Shown here: piece after piece, positions 21,275 to 32,604 of the stretch
How the letters are laid out: each line of letters starts with the position of its first letter
Position numbering within the stretch: the first letter of the stretch is position 1
NCBI GenBank assembly: GCA_905221605.1
Contig: CAJNDS010002742.1
Coordinates: 142,501-206,500, forward strand
Source of the DNA: Symbiodinium natans
Lineage: Eukaryota > Sar > Dinophyceae > Suessiales > Symbiodiniaceae
Direction: 5' to 3'
Length of the DNA: 64,000 nt
Notes under the pieces: model-generated
Database searches by the model: none
Told to the model about the DNA's origin: nothing
The model's input: the letters and a program-made list of their open reading frames with translations, nothing else
Position numbers and translations under genes: made by a program

Positions 21275-21329
21275 TTAGGGTTCAGGGTTCAGGGTTCAGG
21301 GTTCAGGGTTTAGGGTTTAGGGTTTAGGG
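21275..21329. repeat. Mixed TTCAGGG/TTTAGGG array
   Basis: Four TTCAGGG variant heptamers are followed by three canonical TTTAGGG. A short pure CCCTAAA run lies nearby at 21145-21168. Confidence 0.93.
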
Positions 21330-21699
21330 TCCTCAAACCTATGTTCTCTCAAAACACCTGGAAGAAGACACCAGGAAGCCCTTCAGTCTTTGTTTCCACA
21401 GGTGGGTGGGAGGGGCGGGGCGGTTTTGAGTTTCAGGTCGTTTCCATTCCGCATTGGAAAGGTTTCGGGGGACTCGGGCTTCTCTAGGGTTGTTCGGGTA
21501 GTTCTGCCTTTCGGGTCTCGAATGAGATTGGGCTGCGCGGCTCACAACTCCGAGGGCTCGTAAGCACAGTAAACTAAGCTGTCGAGGTACTAATGCTGAA
21601 GAACTACCATCTTTTCGTAATGATGAGTCAACAGACGAACTAGTTGATCCAAGAATGAAAATGAAGCACCATGGCCAAATAGCAACAATGCCGATCACG

Positions 21700-22110
21700 A
21701 ATTATGATAACGCTGATCATGATCATAATGACACTAACCATCGCAATCATGCTGTTGCAGATACTGAGAATACTGACAAGTCTGATAATCAGGACAGACA
21801 CTCATGACAATCATTCTAACAATGGCAAAAGCGAAAATAGTGACCATAATGAGATTAACGATGATCAGGATTGTAAACTGATGGTAGTTAGAATAGTGAG
21901 AAGCATGATAACAATGTCAATACAGATTGTACTTGTAATGGTAATAATCATGCTAAGGATAAAGATAACGAAAAGTTGGATAACAATGACAATAATTAGA
22001 TTAACAAATCACTGTGGATAATGGTGATACGAGAATAATAACAACAATGATAACTATAACCTGAACAATACTACTAATCGTAGTAGTAAAGATGACAATG
22101 AATGATCATA
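21700..22110. repeat. AT-rich ATGATAA-type trinucleotide-like tract
   Basis: Imperfect AAT/ATG/ATA repeats keep a plus-strand frame of about 105 codons open with an Ile/Met/Thr-rich translation. I regard it as repeat, not gene. Confidence 0.8.
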
Positions 22111-24418
22111 GCCGCAGAAGTAGCATCGACAAAGTACAAACCGAGGGGTCTCTAAACGCACTTTCTTCGTTCGGGTTTGGGGCTTCAGGGCTCAGGGCCC
22201 GTGGGCACAGGCCTTCGATGGCCATCGAGCCAGTGCTCACGCTTGTTTCTGCTAGCGACTCCATTTCGCATTAGCTACAAACCCCGATAAACACGAAGCG
22301 TTTCACCTAGGCGAAGCGCTGATTTCCTCAAATCGTCAATGTTGCCAGCACTACCCGAAAAAGCTTACGCCCAGAATCCCCCAAGCCGAAACCCCGGGCA
22401 AAACATCAAAACAACGAGCAACAAAAAAACTAAAGAAAACTCTCTCTCACACACACGCACACAAAAAAAAGTACGCGTTTTCCCTAGGAGACACACGGGA
22501 ATGCCCAAAAAGACTCGCGGGGAGTCAGAGGGGTTGTTGTTTGCGGTCCCCCAAGACTACAATGAACAAAAAAAACGAAAGATAGGCTTCGGGTTTGGGC
22601 TCTTCGCCTACCGCATCCCTGTGCCTCACCGAAAACAAAGGTAAGGGCTGCTCCTGCTGATGTATAGGCTAGGCCCCTCATCCTCAATCCCTCCAGTCCC
22701 GGAAGCTCTTGATGGCTCCCTTTTGGTTGTGGTTCTGCAGATGGCTCCCAGTCCGGAGGAGGACCTTGCGGGCATTTTGGGCTTAGGGCTTGGGGTTTAG
22801 TGTTTAGGGCTTAGTGTTTAGGGACATGAGGACTAAGAGGGATTCTGTCGGGGGGGGGTTGTTTCTCTGAGTTTCTAGGAGCCATGTCTCGTCAAATTGT
22901 CATCCCCTCCCTTGGCTAGGCGGATAAACCCTGAGTGAGGAGATGGCCTCCTTCATCAGAAAGCTCGGGATCACAATCGCCTCCTCGCAGACTTCAAGGC
23001 TTCAGGGCATACAGTAGGGCCTCGGGGTGTAGCACAGCCTAAATACGTACCAGCCTTCTCCCCTGAAGATCTCCATACGGTTAGAATGTCAATGGCTTTC
23101 AGCTAAAGGCTGAGGGCCTCAAAGAGCACTCGAACCTGGACCAACGTCTCTCTGCTCAACACCCCCTAGGCCCTTGGGCCCCCAGCCCTGAATGCTCGTT
23201 TGGGGTTTAGGGTGTAGAGTTTAGGGTAGGGTTCCCAACTCCCTCCAGCCCAGGTGTCCGTCAGGACAGAGCTCTGGATCCGCCACTGCTCGTCCCGAAA
23301 GTTTCTGCAGGCTGCCTGTGACAAGGGGGGAGGGACGTCAGCTGTAAAAAGACAGGCCTGGTAACCCTAGCCCTAAACCGGACTTCAGCGTACATCAGCT
23401 GTCCTGGAAAATTTAAACCGGATGATACTGAGCATAACGACTCGCTGTTGCCCATGGCTGCAAGGGACTCGTCTTGCCACGTCGGGATTTGCTGTCTGCC
23501 ACAATTGCTAGCAGGCCATCAAGATTGGCAGCGCTATTGCCGTGTATGCTTCTTGCTTTCACTGTGACTTTGCCGTCTCCGCTTTTGCCTGCTCCTGTCG
23601 CCCCACGAGCCCAGCCCCATGGCCTAAAACCCAAAACCTGAACCGAAACCGTCCATCCCACCTCGTCATCCAAGGAGGCCCAGCGCTTGGTCGTCTCGTG
23701 TGTAAAGACCTGGCAAGCCCGGCTCGCGAAACCCTCAAACACCAAACCCCCACAATGGACAGGCCGTCTGGCGTACTGTCCGCCGCACTGCGGCACCTAA
23801 GCTCCCAGAACCCTACAAGGAAAGCTGCGTACTCCCAAGCCAACCCAAAGAATCCGCGAGAAAGCCGCGCGCATCCGATTACCCCTACAGGCCCCAGAGC
23901 CCTCAAAGTCCAGCCTCCAAGAGCTTGGAGACTGCATCGAACTTGTCCGAAAGCAGCTGCTTAAACCTCGAAGGGCTTATAGGTTCATTCTGAGGTTCAT
24001 GGGTTTTTAGGGCTTGGGGCTTAGGGCTCGGGGCTTGGGGCTCAGGGCTCAGGGCCTAGGGCTTGGAGTTTAGGACTCCCGGGCCTTGAGGTGGTTTGGG
24101 GGTCTAGAGTTCAAACCTCGCTGAGCTTAGGGTTTCGGAGGTAGTTCAAGCCAAAAATAAAACCGGGAGCCCTCTGAGGACGAGGCTTCGGCATGGAGTC
24201 GGTCTTGAGAAGTCGTTGCACGTACTTCGCCTGCACCCGAGCTACAAGCCCAAAGGAGAATTGGGGGGGGGGGGGGCCATGGGGTACTAGGGTTCCTAGT
24301 ACAATCAGTATCCTCACGGTTGCACAACTGCTATCTTGATGGCGACAATTATCACGCTCTCCTCTGGGCAGGTTCGGAGGGTCTGGGAGGCGTGCCTTCG
24401 GCGCACCGTTCAGACCAC
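22111..24418. other. No supported gene; telomere-like motifs, one weak exon
   Basis: A minus-strand fragment at about 23655-23715 (VFTHETTKRWASLDDEVG) lies between a CAG and a GT and may be an exon, but it stands alone. The rest is heptamer debris, including many GGGCTTGGGGC words at 24005-24075. Confidence 0.45.
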
Positions 24419-24473
24419 CTTCCGGCATGGCGTACTCGAGGTTTGACAGGGCATACCTCACGTCGTGGATCTC
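24419..24473 (-). CDS. Candidate small exon, unknown protein
   Basis: An 18-codon exon starts after CCCTGAG (24473) and ends GAAG|GTGGTC (24419). It reads EIHDVRYALSNLEYAMPE. A second coding-like block further along the minus strand (about 24170-24225, AKYVQRLLKTDSMPKPR, preceded by GGTGCAG) could belong to the same gene. No family recognised. Confidence 0.3.
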
Positions 24474-24845
24474 CTCAGGGCCGCACCCCCGAAGCCCCTC
24501 AGCCACACACAAAGCCCTTAAGCCCTTTTCAGCAAGAAAGGCAGCACCTTCCTTAAACCCCTTGAGCCCCAATGAGCCCCAATGAGCCCCAAAGCCCCCA
24601 AAACTCCAGGAACCCGATGAGCCGGAAATCCTTGACAGCGGCTGCGAACATGTGCGCCCGCCACTCCTGGGATTGATTGGCTTCCGGGGGTTTTTTCGGT
24701 AAAATTGAAGGGGTTGAGGAGGTTGTAGGGGTCCAGGGATGTAGAAAAAACGAACCCTGAACCCCTCAACCCTTCAAGGCCCCAAACCCAAAAGCGAAAG
24801 TCTAGGGTTCAGGGTTGAGGGCCTTTGGGGTCTCTTGCTTCTGAG

Positions 24846-25175
24846 GTTTTAGTGGGGCCCAACAGCATCCGATGGGCCGTGCGCCAGTATCTTGGCTCGC
24901 TGCTCGCCTCGTCTCCCATCCCTCAGTGTGCGCTTGGGAGTGAGTACTATAACTTTGCGAGTACTATAACTTTGCCTTTTGATGAGTTCTGTTGTACGTT
25001 CACTACAAAGCATACCAATGATGCTAGTATGTTTGTGGTGGTGTCTTTTTGCATTTTGGAGGCTAATCATGTTTTTGTGCTTGGGGCTTTGGCGCTTCGG
25101 ATTGACAGGTGTAGCTCGGAGGCAACTTCGGGTCAAGACGTTCATGCTGTTGCCGGTCTCCAACATTCTTTCCAA
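24846..25175 (+). CDS. Candidate plus-strand gene fragment, two exons
   Basis: Exon 24846-24939 follows CTGAG and ends at a canonical donor (GGGA|GTGAGT); it reads VGPNSIRWAVRQYLGSLL and onward. Exon 25062-25175 follows TTGGAG, is 38 codons in phase 0 and ends CCAA|GTGAGC; it reads ANHVFVLGALALRIDRC and continues with SGQDVHAVAGLQHSF. The first exon ends in phase 1 and the second starts in phase 0, so another exon or different borders are needed. This is the clearest plus-strand coding signal in the window. Product unknown. Confidence 0.38.
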
Positions 25176-27300
25176 GTGAGCCCGAGGTGCTCTCCGTCTT
25201 GGCAAGTGACTCCAAAATGTCCTCACGCGTGAATTGGACCTGGCAAGGGCATCGATGATGTAAAAAGGGGTGTCCGGGAGAGGGGTAAATGAGTGATAAG
25301 GGGCCCTAAACTCCAAAGCTAAACCCTAAACCCTGAAAAACCCAAACGCCACACCTTGAACCAGAGGACTGAAAAGTTGTTGAGGCTTGCAGGGCCTTGG
25401 GTTTGGGGTCTTGTGATACCCCCCCAGCCACCAAGTGCAGTCTGTATTAGAGTGGCTCGAATGACCGAATAACATTTGGCCTGCAAGGGTCGTCGTACGG
25501 CTTGTGATGTTGGTACTCCTCATGAGGCTGTTGTTGTTGCTTCTGCGCTGGTCATGATCATGACCCTCATCCTATTTGTTATGGATATTATTCTGATCAT
25601 GATCATGATGTTGGTGACAGCGCTGCCATTGGCGATGTTGACCTTGAGACCTTTGTGGGAAGACTTCTCGGCAGAAGTAGCGCTACCGCTGTCATCACGA
25701 CCGGCAAGCTCTTGCGACAAGCAAGCTAAAGCAAGCTCCTGCCACAAGCAAGTTTCTGTGACAGCGCGAGCTACAATAGCATGTGGGCAATGCCGAAAAA
25801 TCAAGATGCTCAAAGCCAACAGGACAAGACCCCGCAAACAGAATCCCAACCCACCCCACAAAACTCAGGAAACCAGACTCCCCAATCAAACCCTAGACCC
25901 CAGAAAACCCTGAGAAGATACCCAACACCCAAATGCCCCAAATCCCCCATCAAACCCTGAAACCCTAAACCCCTTAAACCCTAAAACGCTTAAACCCTAC
26001 AACCACCTCGAGCTTCTCAGCGTCCAAAACCGCAAGGACGTTCCTTGGGGGGCTTTTGTCGGCTTTCGCAGTGTTGGTTGGGGGGTTTGCTCTTGTGGGT
26101 TTGAGGTGTCTTCGATTTTAGCGGCCTGCACAAAAGGACCCAAAACAGACCCTGCTAGTCAATCGGGGCTGCCCCCATGTGAGGCTTCCCCCATCGGGGG
26201 CTTCCCCCATGCGGGTCTTTGGGCCTCTCTGTTCACGCAGACCGTTGAACCAGAGGCCCTGCACGTGGAAAAAGGTGCAAAAAGAGGAGCCTGCAACATG
26301 CTACAACACCCCCAGAAGCCCGAACCCTCAAGCACCCCTAAGCCCTAAACCCCAAACCCCTAAACCCCTGAACCCGTGAACCCCTGAACCCCCAAACCCC
26401 TACACCCCCACACCCCTACACCCCCTACACCCCCCTGCACCCCCAACCCCCCAAACCCTGCAACCCCGAAGCTAAAATAAAACCCAAACCCTGAACCCAG
26501 GCTCTGCTTGATGGCGTTCCAGGACTGCTGTGCCGTCCTGGGCTGTTTCTGGGCTCTTGCTCAGGAACCTACGTCAAGTTACCAGAATCCGGGCTTAGTA
26601 GATAAGCTACCAGAATAAGGAAACTATGTTTATTACCTTAAACCATATGAGATTTCCTTGTTATGGTGACTTAACTGATGCTTCTGGAAGCTTAGAAGCT
26701 CTTTGGAGGCTCAGGGCTTGGGGATGTTGAGAGGGTGGCAGTTTCGAGCTCGGGGCTTATAGGGTTCAAGCTTTTGGCAGGCCTTTGGGGCTGGGGCTTT
26801 CGGGCCGACGAGAAGGGCTTAGGGCTTAGGGTTTCGGGATTCGATGGGAAGGCAGAGGAATAGCCGTGGGACGGGCAACGGATCTCGTGCTGGGAAGCGG
26901 CGGGGCCTAGTTGCCCTACTTGCAAACTGCCTCTTACCATTCGGATCATGCTGTAGGACTTGGCATCTCGGGGGCTTCAGAAAGCACACCGAGGAGCGCT
27001 GTGGCCATGTCCTGGGGCAAAGGAGGGGCAAGCATCTCGTTTCTTGTGTTACCGTACCAGACTCTTGTGGCTGGTGGTATAGCTACCAGCAACTGACATC
27101 TTTCCACCACTAGCAAAAGTTGCAGGCGGGTTTGCAGCTGATTTGGACAGATCCTAGCAACCTGCTTGTTTCATCATCAGGGCATGCTGCATGTGGGGAC
27201 GGCATGCATTCGCTAGCTGTATCTGACAACAGCCCGTTTCAGGTTCGTTGTATCCTCGTATCCCTCAACCCTCTCAGCCAAGACACGGAGGCTCGCTCAC
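25176..27300. other. No supported gene; telomere-like words and an inverted repeat
   Basis: CCCTAAACCC-like words are dense at 25900-26000 and 26340-26490. A small TGATCATGATCATGA palindromic tract lies at about 25550-25610. Confidence 0.5.
26608..26670. repeat. Short imperfect inverted repeat
   Basis: ACCAGAATAAGGAAAC pairs with the reverse complement of GATTTCCTTGTTATGGT at 14 of 16 positions, with a loop of about 27 bp. ACCAGAAT also recurs directly 29 bp upstream. It may be a remnant of a small foldback element. Confidence 0.55.
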
Positions 27301-28260
27301 GGGCGAAGATGAGGTCCACCGAGACCAAGAACACTATCGCCAGAAGGTTCACCGTGACACTGTCCAAGGCCTCTAGTGACGGCTCGAGTCATCTCCAAGC
27401 AGAGCATCCCCTGCTCATTCAGGCCATTTCCAAGAAGTCGCGACTTTTGTTGCTCTTCCTCTTGAGTCTGCCTATCCCTACTACGGCTACTGCTCATATC
27501 GTTGCAGCGCTAAAACACCGAACCCCCCTGCAACCCTAAACCCTGAACTCTTCCTTCTACAACTCCAACCCGGTTCTCTGTAGTCTTATGCCTCCATGTC
27601 CTTTTCCTCTCCGCACGAGCCCACCAGCATTTCCTCAGATCACACAGGCTTCTCTCAAGACCATCCATGGGCTCAGTGGGATTGAGGCTTAGCGGTTGGG
27701 ACGATCTTGAGCGAAAGATTCATGGCTCATGGCGACAAGCACTCGTGACTTGGGCAACTCACTCAGCGAAATCATCGGATCTGAGGCACCTTGCCACCAA
27801 AGTTTGCCATCTGCACTCCCACGACCGCGAACTCGACCACGTGGAAGCGAATGAACATGGTAACCTGCCAGCCACGCGCCAGAAAGTCATCTCACCGCGC
27901 CGAGCCGTGTCCACACAGTCTACATCGTTGGAAGCTCTGCAAACAGCACTGGGATGGCGGCATACATGAAGAAAGCGAAGCAGGAGCCCAGCCTCAGAAA
28001 CCGCTGAACATGTGGGGCGCAACAGTGACCCTACCAACATTGCCACAGTATGCAGATTCTCCTGGTTTGGAACCGCGGCCAAGCCACAGCAAATCATTGA
28101 CATCGGCATAGCGACAGGTCATGGATCGGTGGAAGATGGTGTCAACGAGCTGCCCGAACTGAGTACAGACTGAGTGAATCTGGGTGCTGCGCACGTCAAG
28201 AACATTCCGGCTGCAGGTGTTAAGAAGCATGGGTCCAGCTTCGGGAGTTCTGAAGGGCTC
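27301..28260 (-). CDS. Candidate multi-exon membrane protein
   Basis: Phase-consistent minus-strand exons can be read. Exon 28039-28260 (after CTTATAG, 74 codons, ending AAT|GTTGGT) includes GQLVDTIFHRSMTCRYADV. Exon 27941-28003 (after TTCAG, 21 codons, GC donor) is hydrophobic: FLRLGSCFAFFMYAAIPVL. Exon 27790-27864 (after GGCAG, 25 codons, ending AAG|GTGCCT) reads FIRFHVVEFAVVGVQMANF. Further on, 27301-27370 ends at a GTGAG donor and reads VTVNLLAIVFLVSVDLIFA, a clear membrane helix. An acidic block, EEEQQKSRLLGNGLNEQ, precedes it in another frame. I recognise no family. Exon phases agree for the first three exons, which is the main support. Confidence 0.42.
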
Positions 28261-29112
28261 CTATAAGTCAGGACCACGCTCCCAAGGGCCAATGGCGACC
28301 AGCGGCGATTGTGCCAAGCACCACGCCTTGTATCCTGTTCAGGTTCTTCACCTCGGGCACGCGACCAGAAGAAAGGGCGCTACCTGAACTCCTCTTCTGG
28401 AGTTCCGCTGCTGCGGCTGCAACTTTTAGGGTTTGGGGTTACTTAGGGTGCGGGGGCGGGTGCTGCAGGCATGCTCTGTCGGATTCTCTGTGGGATGTTG
28501 TCGGCACTTCAGAGAGAAACCCGGCATGCTCTCTGCAGATTTCTGAGGGTGAGCACTCCAAAGAAAACCATTTTCATCTGCGAGATTCTCTGCCGGATTC
28601 TTTGGGGGCATAGGGGTGAGTGCTCCAGATTCTTTGTGAAATTTCTCTGGGGGTGCCGATGAGGAAGACTCTGCGGGATTCGTTGGGGACTCCACAGGGA
28701 AACTCTCCTCCGGATTCTCCGAGGATGTGGGAGTAGGAGACCGGGACAGGTGACCCGGGCAAGGAACTTGGAATACAAAACAAAACCCAGAAGAATAGTC
28801 ATCCCAAGGCACCAGGGCGCTCCCCTGGTTCTTCGTCAGAAGAGTGGCCGTGGCCTTGGCGATGGCCTCGGCTCTTGTGGGGCTTCGGGGTTTAAGAGGC
28901 TTGGGGCTCTGGGTTAAGACTGAAAAGTTTGGGGAACTTGGGAAGACCATCTCCGATGCCACTGCAGAGTACACCCTCGCAGACCAAAGTGCAGGCCGAG
29001 GAGCCGCAGTGCCCGGAGACACGAAGCCTGATCTAAATCTAAACCGACGAACACGTTCTCATGAAGCTTGGGCCATCGGTGTGGGGGAACTTGGTTGGAT
29101 GTCTGAAATGCC
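28261..29112. other. No firm gene; degenerate GATTCT(C/T)TG repeats
   Basis: Loose 25-35-bp repeats of GATTCTCTG and GGATTCTTTGGGGG at 28470-28735 create a Pro/Ser/Glu-rich minus-strand frame. A coding-like patch on the minus strand at about 28270-28360 could be a further upstream exon of the membrane gene, but its phase does not fit. Confidence 0.4.
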
Positions 29113-29117
29113 ACAGA
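29113..29117 (+). repeat. Target-site duplication, left copy (ACAGA)
   Basis: ACAGA immediately flanks the left LTR and is repeated at 38170-38174. Five bases is the usual size for copia integrase. Confidence 0.85.
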
Positions 29118-29398
29118 TCTGAAAGGTGGCTTGTCCTCTGTCGCTTTCGAATGAAAACTGAGCTCACAAGAGCAAAAGGAATCGTACTCACAAGAGTAAA
29201 GATGTGGCTCGTGAGAGCCTCTGATGCGCTTCGGAAGCGCTCTGATTTTCACTCCATAGCGTCGTCGAGCTCTCGACTTTGTCGAGACTGAGGCAAAAGG
29301 ACATCCTGATGGTTCAAGCCATATGTTGCGGATGAGCATGGGTGGAAGTCAACGCATGCCTGTACATGATCTCAGGCGCACAAAGTGGCTCCTTGACA
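29118..29398 (-). repeat. 3' LTR of the copia element
   Basis: Read on the minus strand it begins TGTCAAGGAGCC and ends CCACCTTTCAGA. It matches 37889-38169 over its whole length with a constant offset of 8771. It contains the near-palindrome GCGCTTCGGAAGCGC. Confidence 0.95.
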
Positions 29399-29428
29399 CG
29401 CCCAAAACCTCTTGACTGGAAAACATGC

Positions 29429-32353
29429 TCATTCGATCTTTCGTGCTCGGGATTTCTTGGCTGACACAAAGTTCTCATCATAAACAAGCTTCCAAATCCC
29501 TTCAGCGAGCATCTTGTGTAAGGACGAATCTGCTTTGCATTTCGTCAGAGCATCTGCTAGCTGGGCATCTGAGTTCACCCAGCGAGTAATGGTGCAACCC
29601 CTAGCTAGTCTCTCAAGCAGCGAAAGGGCCTCCAGGGTGCTGTACTTATCTTTCATTCCCAATCCGGATGTGTTCAAGTCGCCCTTCCGAATGACGTCGA
29701 AGAGACTCTTTGCATCGGTGACCATCACGCCAACGATTTGTCCGAAGGTTTTCCAAGGTTCATCGAGATGAACTTCCAAGCCACACATTTCTGCCCAAGA
29801 CAGTCTTGTGAACATGAGCTCCTCCTCGCCCTCCGAGAATGCCTGCAGCTCAGCAGACAAAGACGATCGCGCTACCCTTGGCAATTTCGCCGATCTCCAA
29901 GCGGTAACCGAAAGAGGAACTGCCTCAGAGCACAAAATGCCCGGTGATGTAGCCGCAATCAGGTAGGCGCCAGTACTACTCATGTCTTCACGATTCGCAA
30001 CTGCAGCATCTGTCCAGCACACGAAATGAACTTCTTCAGGAGCTACACCTGGAAGGTAAGAGATGCGAGTCGACAGATGCCGTTGTCCATGCACTTCTCT
30101 CACCAACTTATTTGCTTCTCGAAGAGTGCGAGCCGTTGCTCTCGTCACTTGCGACAAGAGCATGCTGACTTTGAAGGCATGTTGAGGTCCGGAGTTGTAG
30201 GATCGCCACTGCACTGCTCCCAGCAACGCTCTAAGTTGACTCACTTCATCGGCTGTAGCTGGTGATTTATCTGGCCGTTCTTTCTGTACATGAATTTGAG
30301 CCACGGTCTCACAGTACTTACTATGGTCAAGGATTTTGCTGCCATCGCAAGCTTCTTTGATGACAATGCCGCAGTGTGTGAACGAGCTATGTTCCCACGG
30401 TGACCAACGGAAACGCTGATGGAAAGCTGTCAAAACTGCATTCCAAGCTTCACACTCTTCATTGCCACATATAATGAAGTCGTCGACGTGACTGCAAATG
30501 AGTCCTTGAGTCACCATCTTACCTGTACGAGGACATTTGACACGGAAACGCCAGCAGCATGGTTCAGTGACTAACTGTTCATACCCCAGTTCTTGCAAGC
30601 AGTTGTTCACCGCACGGTAGAATTCTGCAGGAGCGTTGACTAATCCGTACGCCGCCTTGCAAACCTGTACGGCTTTTCCGGCTTCTACGCCCATCGCCTT
30701 GGCCAGTTCGGGCACCGGCATAGCGAATATGGATCGCTGTTCTTGAGACGCTGGGCCCTGCAAGAACGCTGATTTCACATCAGCCTTCAGGCATTTCCAT
30801 CCCCGCTGTGCCGCATATTGCAAGATAAGTTGCCGAGTTCTTCTGCACATCGTCGGGGAGCTAGACACCAACTCCCCTAGATCTGGATCTTCAAATCCAA
30901 TCAATACGATGCGAGCTTTTGCAGCTCCTGTGTCCTTGTAGGTTAACACCCACCGCATACGAACAACTCTATCAGCAGGCACATGTCCCGCTACAGCCTT
31001 CGTTGCTTCTGCTTGCAGCCATTGGTCTACTTCTGCTCGTTTGGCTGCTTCAAATTTTTCTCTTCCTTCTGCGTCCAGGGTAGACCACCGGACTTCGGTC
31101 TTTCTGAGGGCCTGCACTGCCCAAGCGGTAGCATCTCTCTCAAAAAGTCTCCACTCGGAAGATGTCTGTGGTAAATGCAAATCAATCTGGCAGACAGATT
31201 CGGACATATGCACGGCATGCGGAGAATCCTCATCACAAATATCTGCTAGAATCATTCGTTCTTCAGTTTGTCGTTTACGCTTCTGTTTCACGTACTGCTC
31301 ATTCTTCTCCAGCTCAGACACCCTTTGGGAAGTAGAACTTTGTGCTTGATTTGCTGGTAGAACATGTCTTGAACCAATTCCATACCGAGGATCATCCAGA
31401 AGACGTTGCAAGCTGATCTCGGTGTCGATCTCCAACCACGGAGGCCTTTCAGTGGTTGAAGGGGGCTCTTGAATCGGACTTCGGGATCGCTCTAGTCTCC
31501 TTCTATGCTCTTCTCGGTTTGGAGGTCCACTGTCCTGCTCACTTGCTTCAGGCCGGGGAACACTCAAAGATCTTGCTCTACCACGTGACTTAGAACGACC
31601 TCTCGCCGCACTCGATCGAGCACCTGCCGAAGATGTCCGGGGCACAGTCCCCGGCGTCCATATAGTCGATCTGGATCTTGATGTATCCTCCGGCAAGGTA
31701 AGGTCATCAAAAGATTCAAACTGACCCTTGTGCAAATGCTGAAGAAGGTCATGAAAAGTCCACGACGGAGTAGGCGCATGCGCCCCTTCGGCCACCACTT
31801 GTTCGGACGTAGTGGCATGCCTGAGTTGCCACTGTGAGCAGCGCTTCAAGCGTCCATGAGAGATAATCCATACCACATGACCCGGTCTTCTCTCCAGGCC
31901 CGTGGCATCGGTACGTGTCTCCGTGGCAAGGACACGAGCAGGTCCATACCATCTTGCCATCCTGGATTTGGACGGAATGCCATCGTGCGCAGCAAAGTCT
32001 GCGGGTGGTTTGATACGTCGATAAAACACCAAGTCGCCCGGAATGAAAACTTGTTGTCTTCGAGTCTTCGAATTCATGGCCAAAGTGATTCGGCGTGCCG
32101 CCTGGCTTTTTCGAAAAGTAAACACGGACTTGAAGGTTCTCTCTGAACGACGTACCCTCAACACCCTCAGATGAGTGCACCGGAATGCTGTGGCCACCTT
32201 CAAACATCCTCCGATCGTGTGAGAGTTGTCTTGCGAAGATCCACTGCAATGGGGTATATCCTTTGATGAACTGGCACTCATTGTGCGCTGCCACCATGAG
32301 GGTAAAGGCACGGAATGGATCCATATCCCTAGTCTGAAGAAGCACATGCGCAT
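29429..32353 (-). pseudogene. pol: Copia reverse transcriptase-RNase H segment
   Basis: This is a long open frame of 974 codons, of which the part after about 32110 is in the true frame. It starts with the integrase C-terminal region (PGDLVFYRRIKPP, ARWYGPARVL), followed by a basic Ser/Arg-rich linker. RT motifs are intact: VLTYKDTGAAKARIVLIGF, LKADVKSAFLQG (first catalytic Asp), AAYGLVNAPAEFYRAV and SHVDDFIICG (the VDD pair, near 30485). RNase H shows CWTDAAVAN, SLSAELQA, VTDAKSLFDV and NSDAQLADALTK, giving the D-E-D-D set. It ends close to the 3' LTR. All catalytic residues I can judge are present, so the domain looks enzymatically intact although frameshifted from integrase. Confidence 0.92.
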
Positions 32354-32604
32354 GGTGTTTTAGGACTCCTCCCATGCGCTCCACGACACCAATCTGGGAA
32401 TGATCTTCTGCAGGTATCACATCAAGCTCCACTCCTGCCTCAGCTGCCCACTCTCCCAGACTCGTGCCTTTGAAAGCTCCCTCTGCATCAAGTCTGATCT
32501 TGTTCGGGAAGCCATACCGCATCACCCACTCTCGCTCCAGCGCCGCAATGACCTCGTCAGTCGTGGCATTCCGGCTAACTTCATGATGTCTGCGAGCATC
32601 GCAT
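32110..32604 (-). pseudogene. pol: Copia integrase catalytic core, frameshifted both sides
   Basis: The open frame spans 31749-32525, but homology in this frame runs only from about 32604 to 32110. It has NKIRLDAEGAFKG with the second catalytic Asp and IGVVERMGGVLKHHAHVL with the catalytic Glu, 35 residues apart (the D-35-E spacing). The first Asp lies in the preceding frame (QIDHVDF). The upstream joint is a one-base shift near GAGATGCGATGC (about 32605). The downstream joint lies in the A-run of TTCGAAAAAGCC (about 32110). Both look like single-base indels. Confidence 0.85.

Noticed and set aside
24540-24590. Second spliced-leader-like motif (CATTGGGGCTCAAG on the minus strand)
   Set aside because: It is part of a local TGAGCCCCAA repeat and is not placed before a reading frame.
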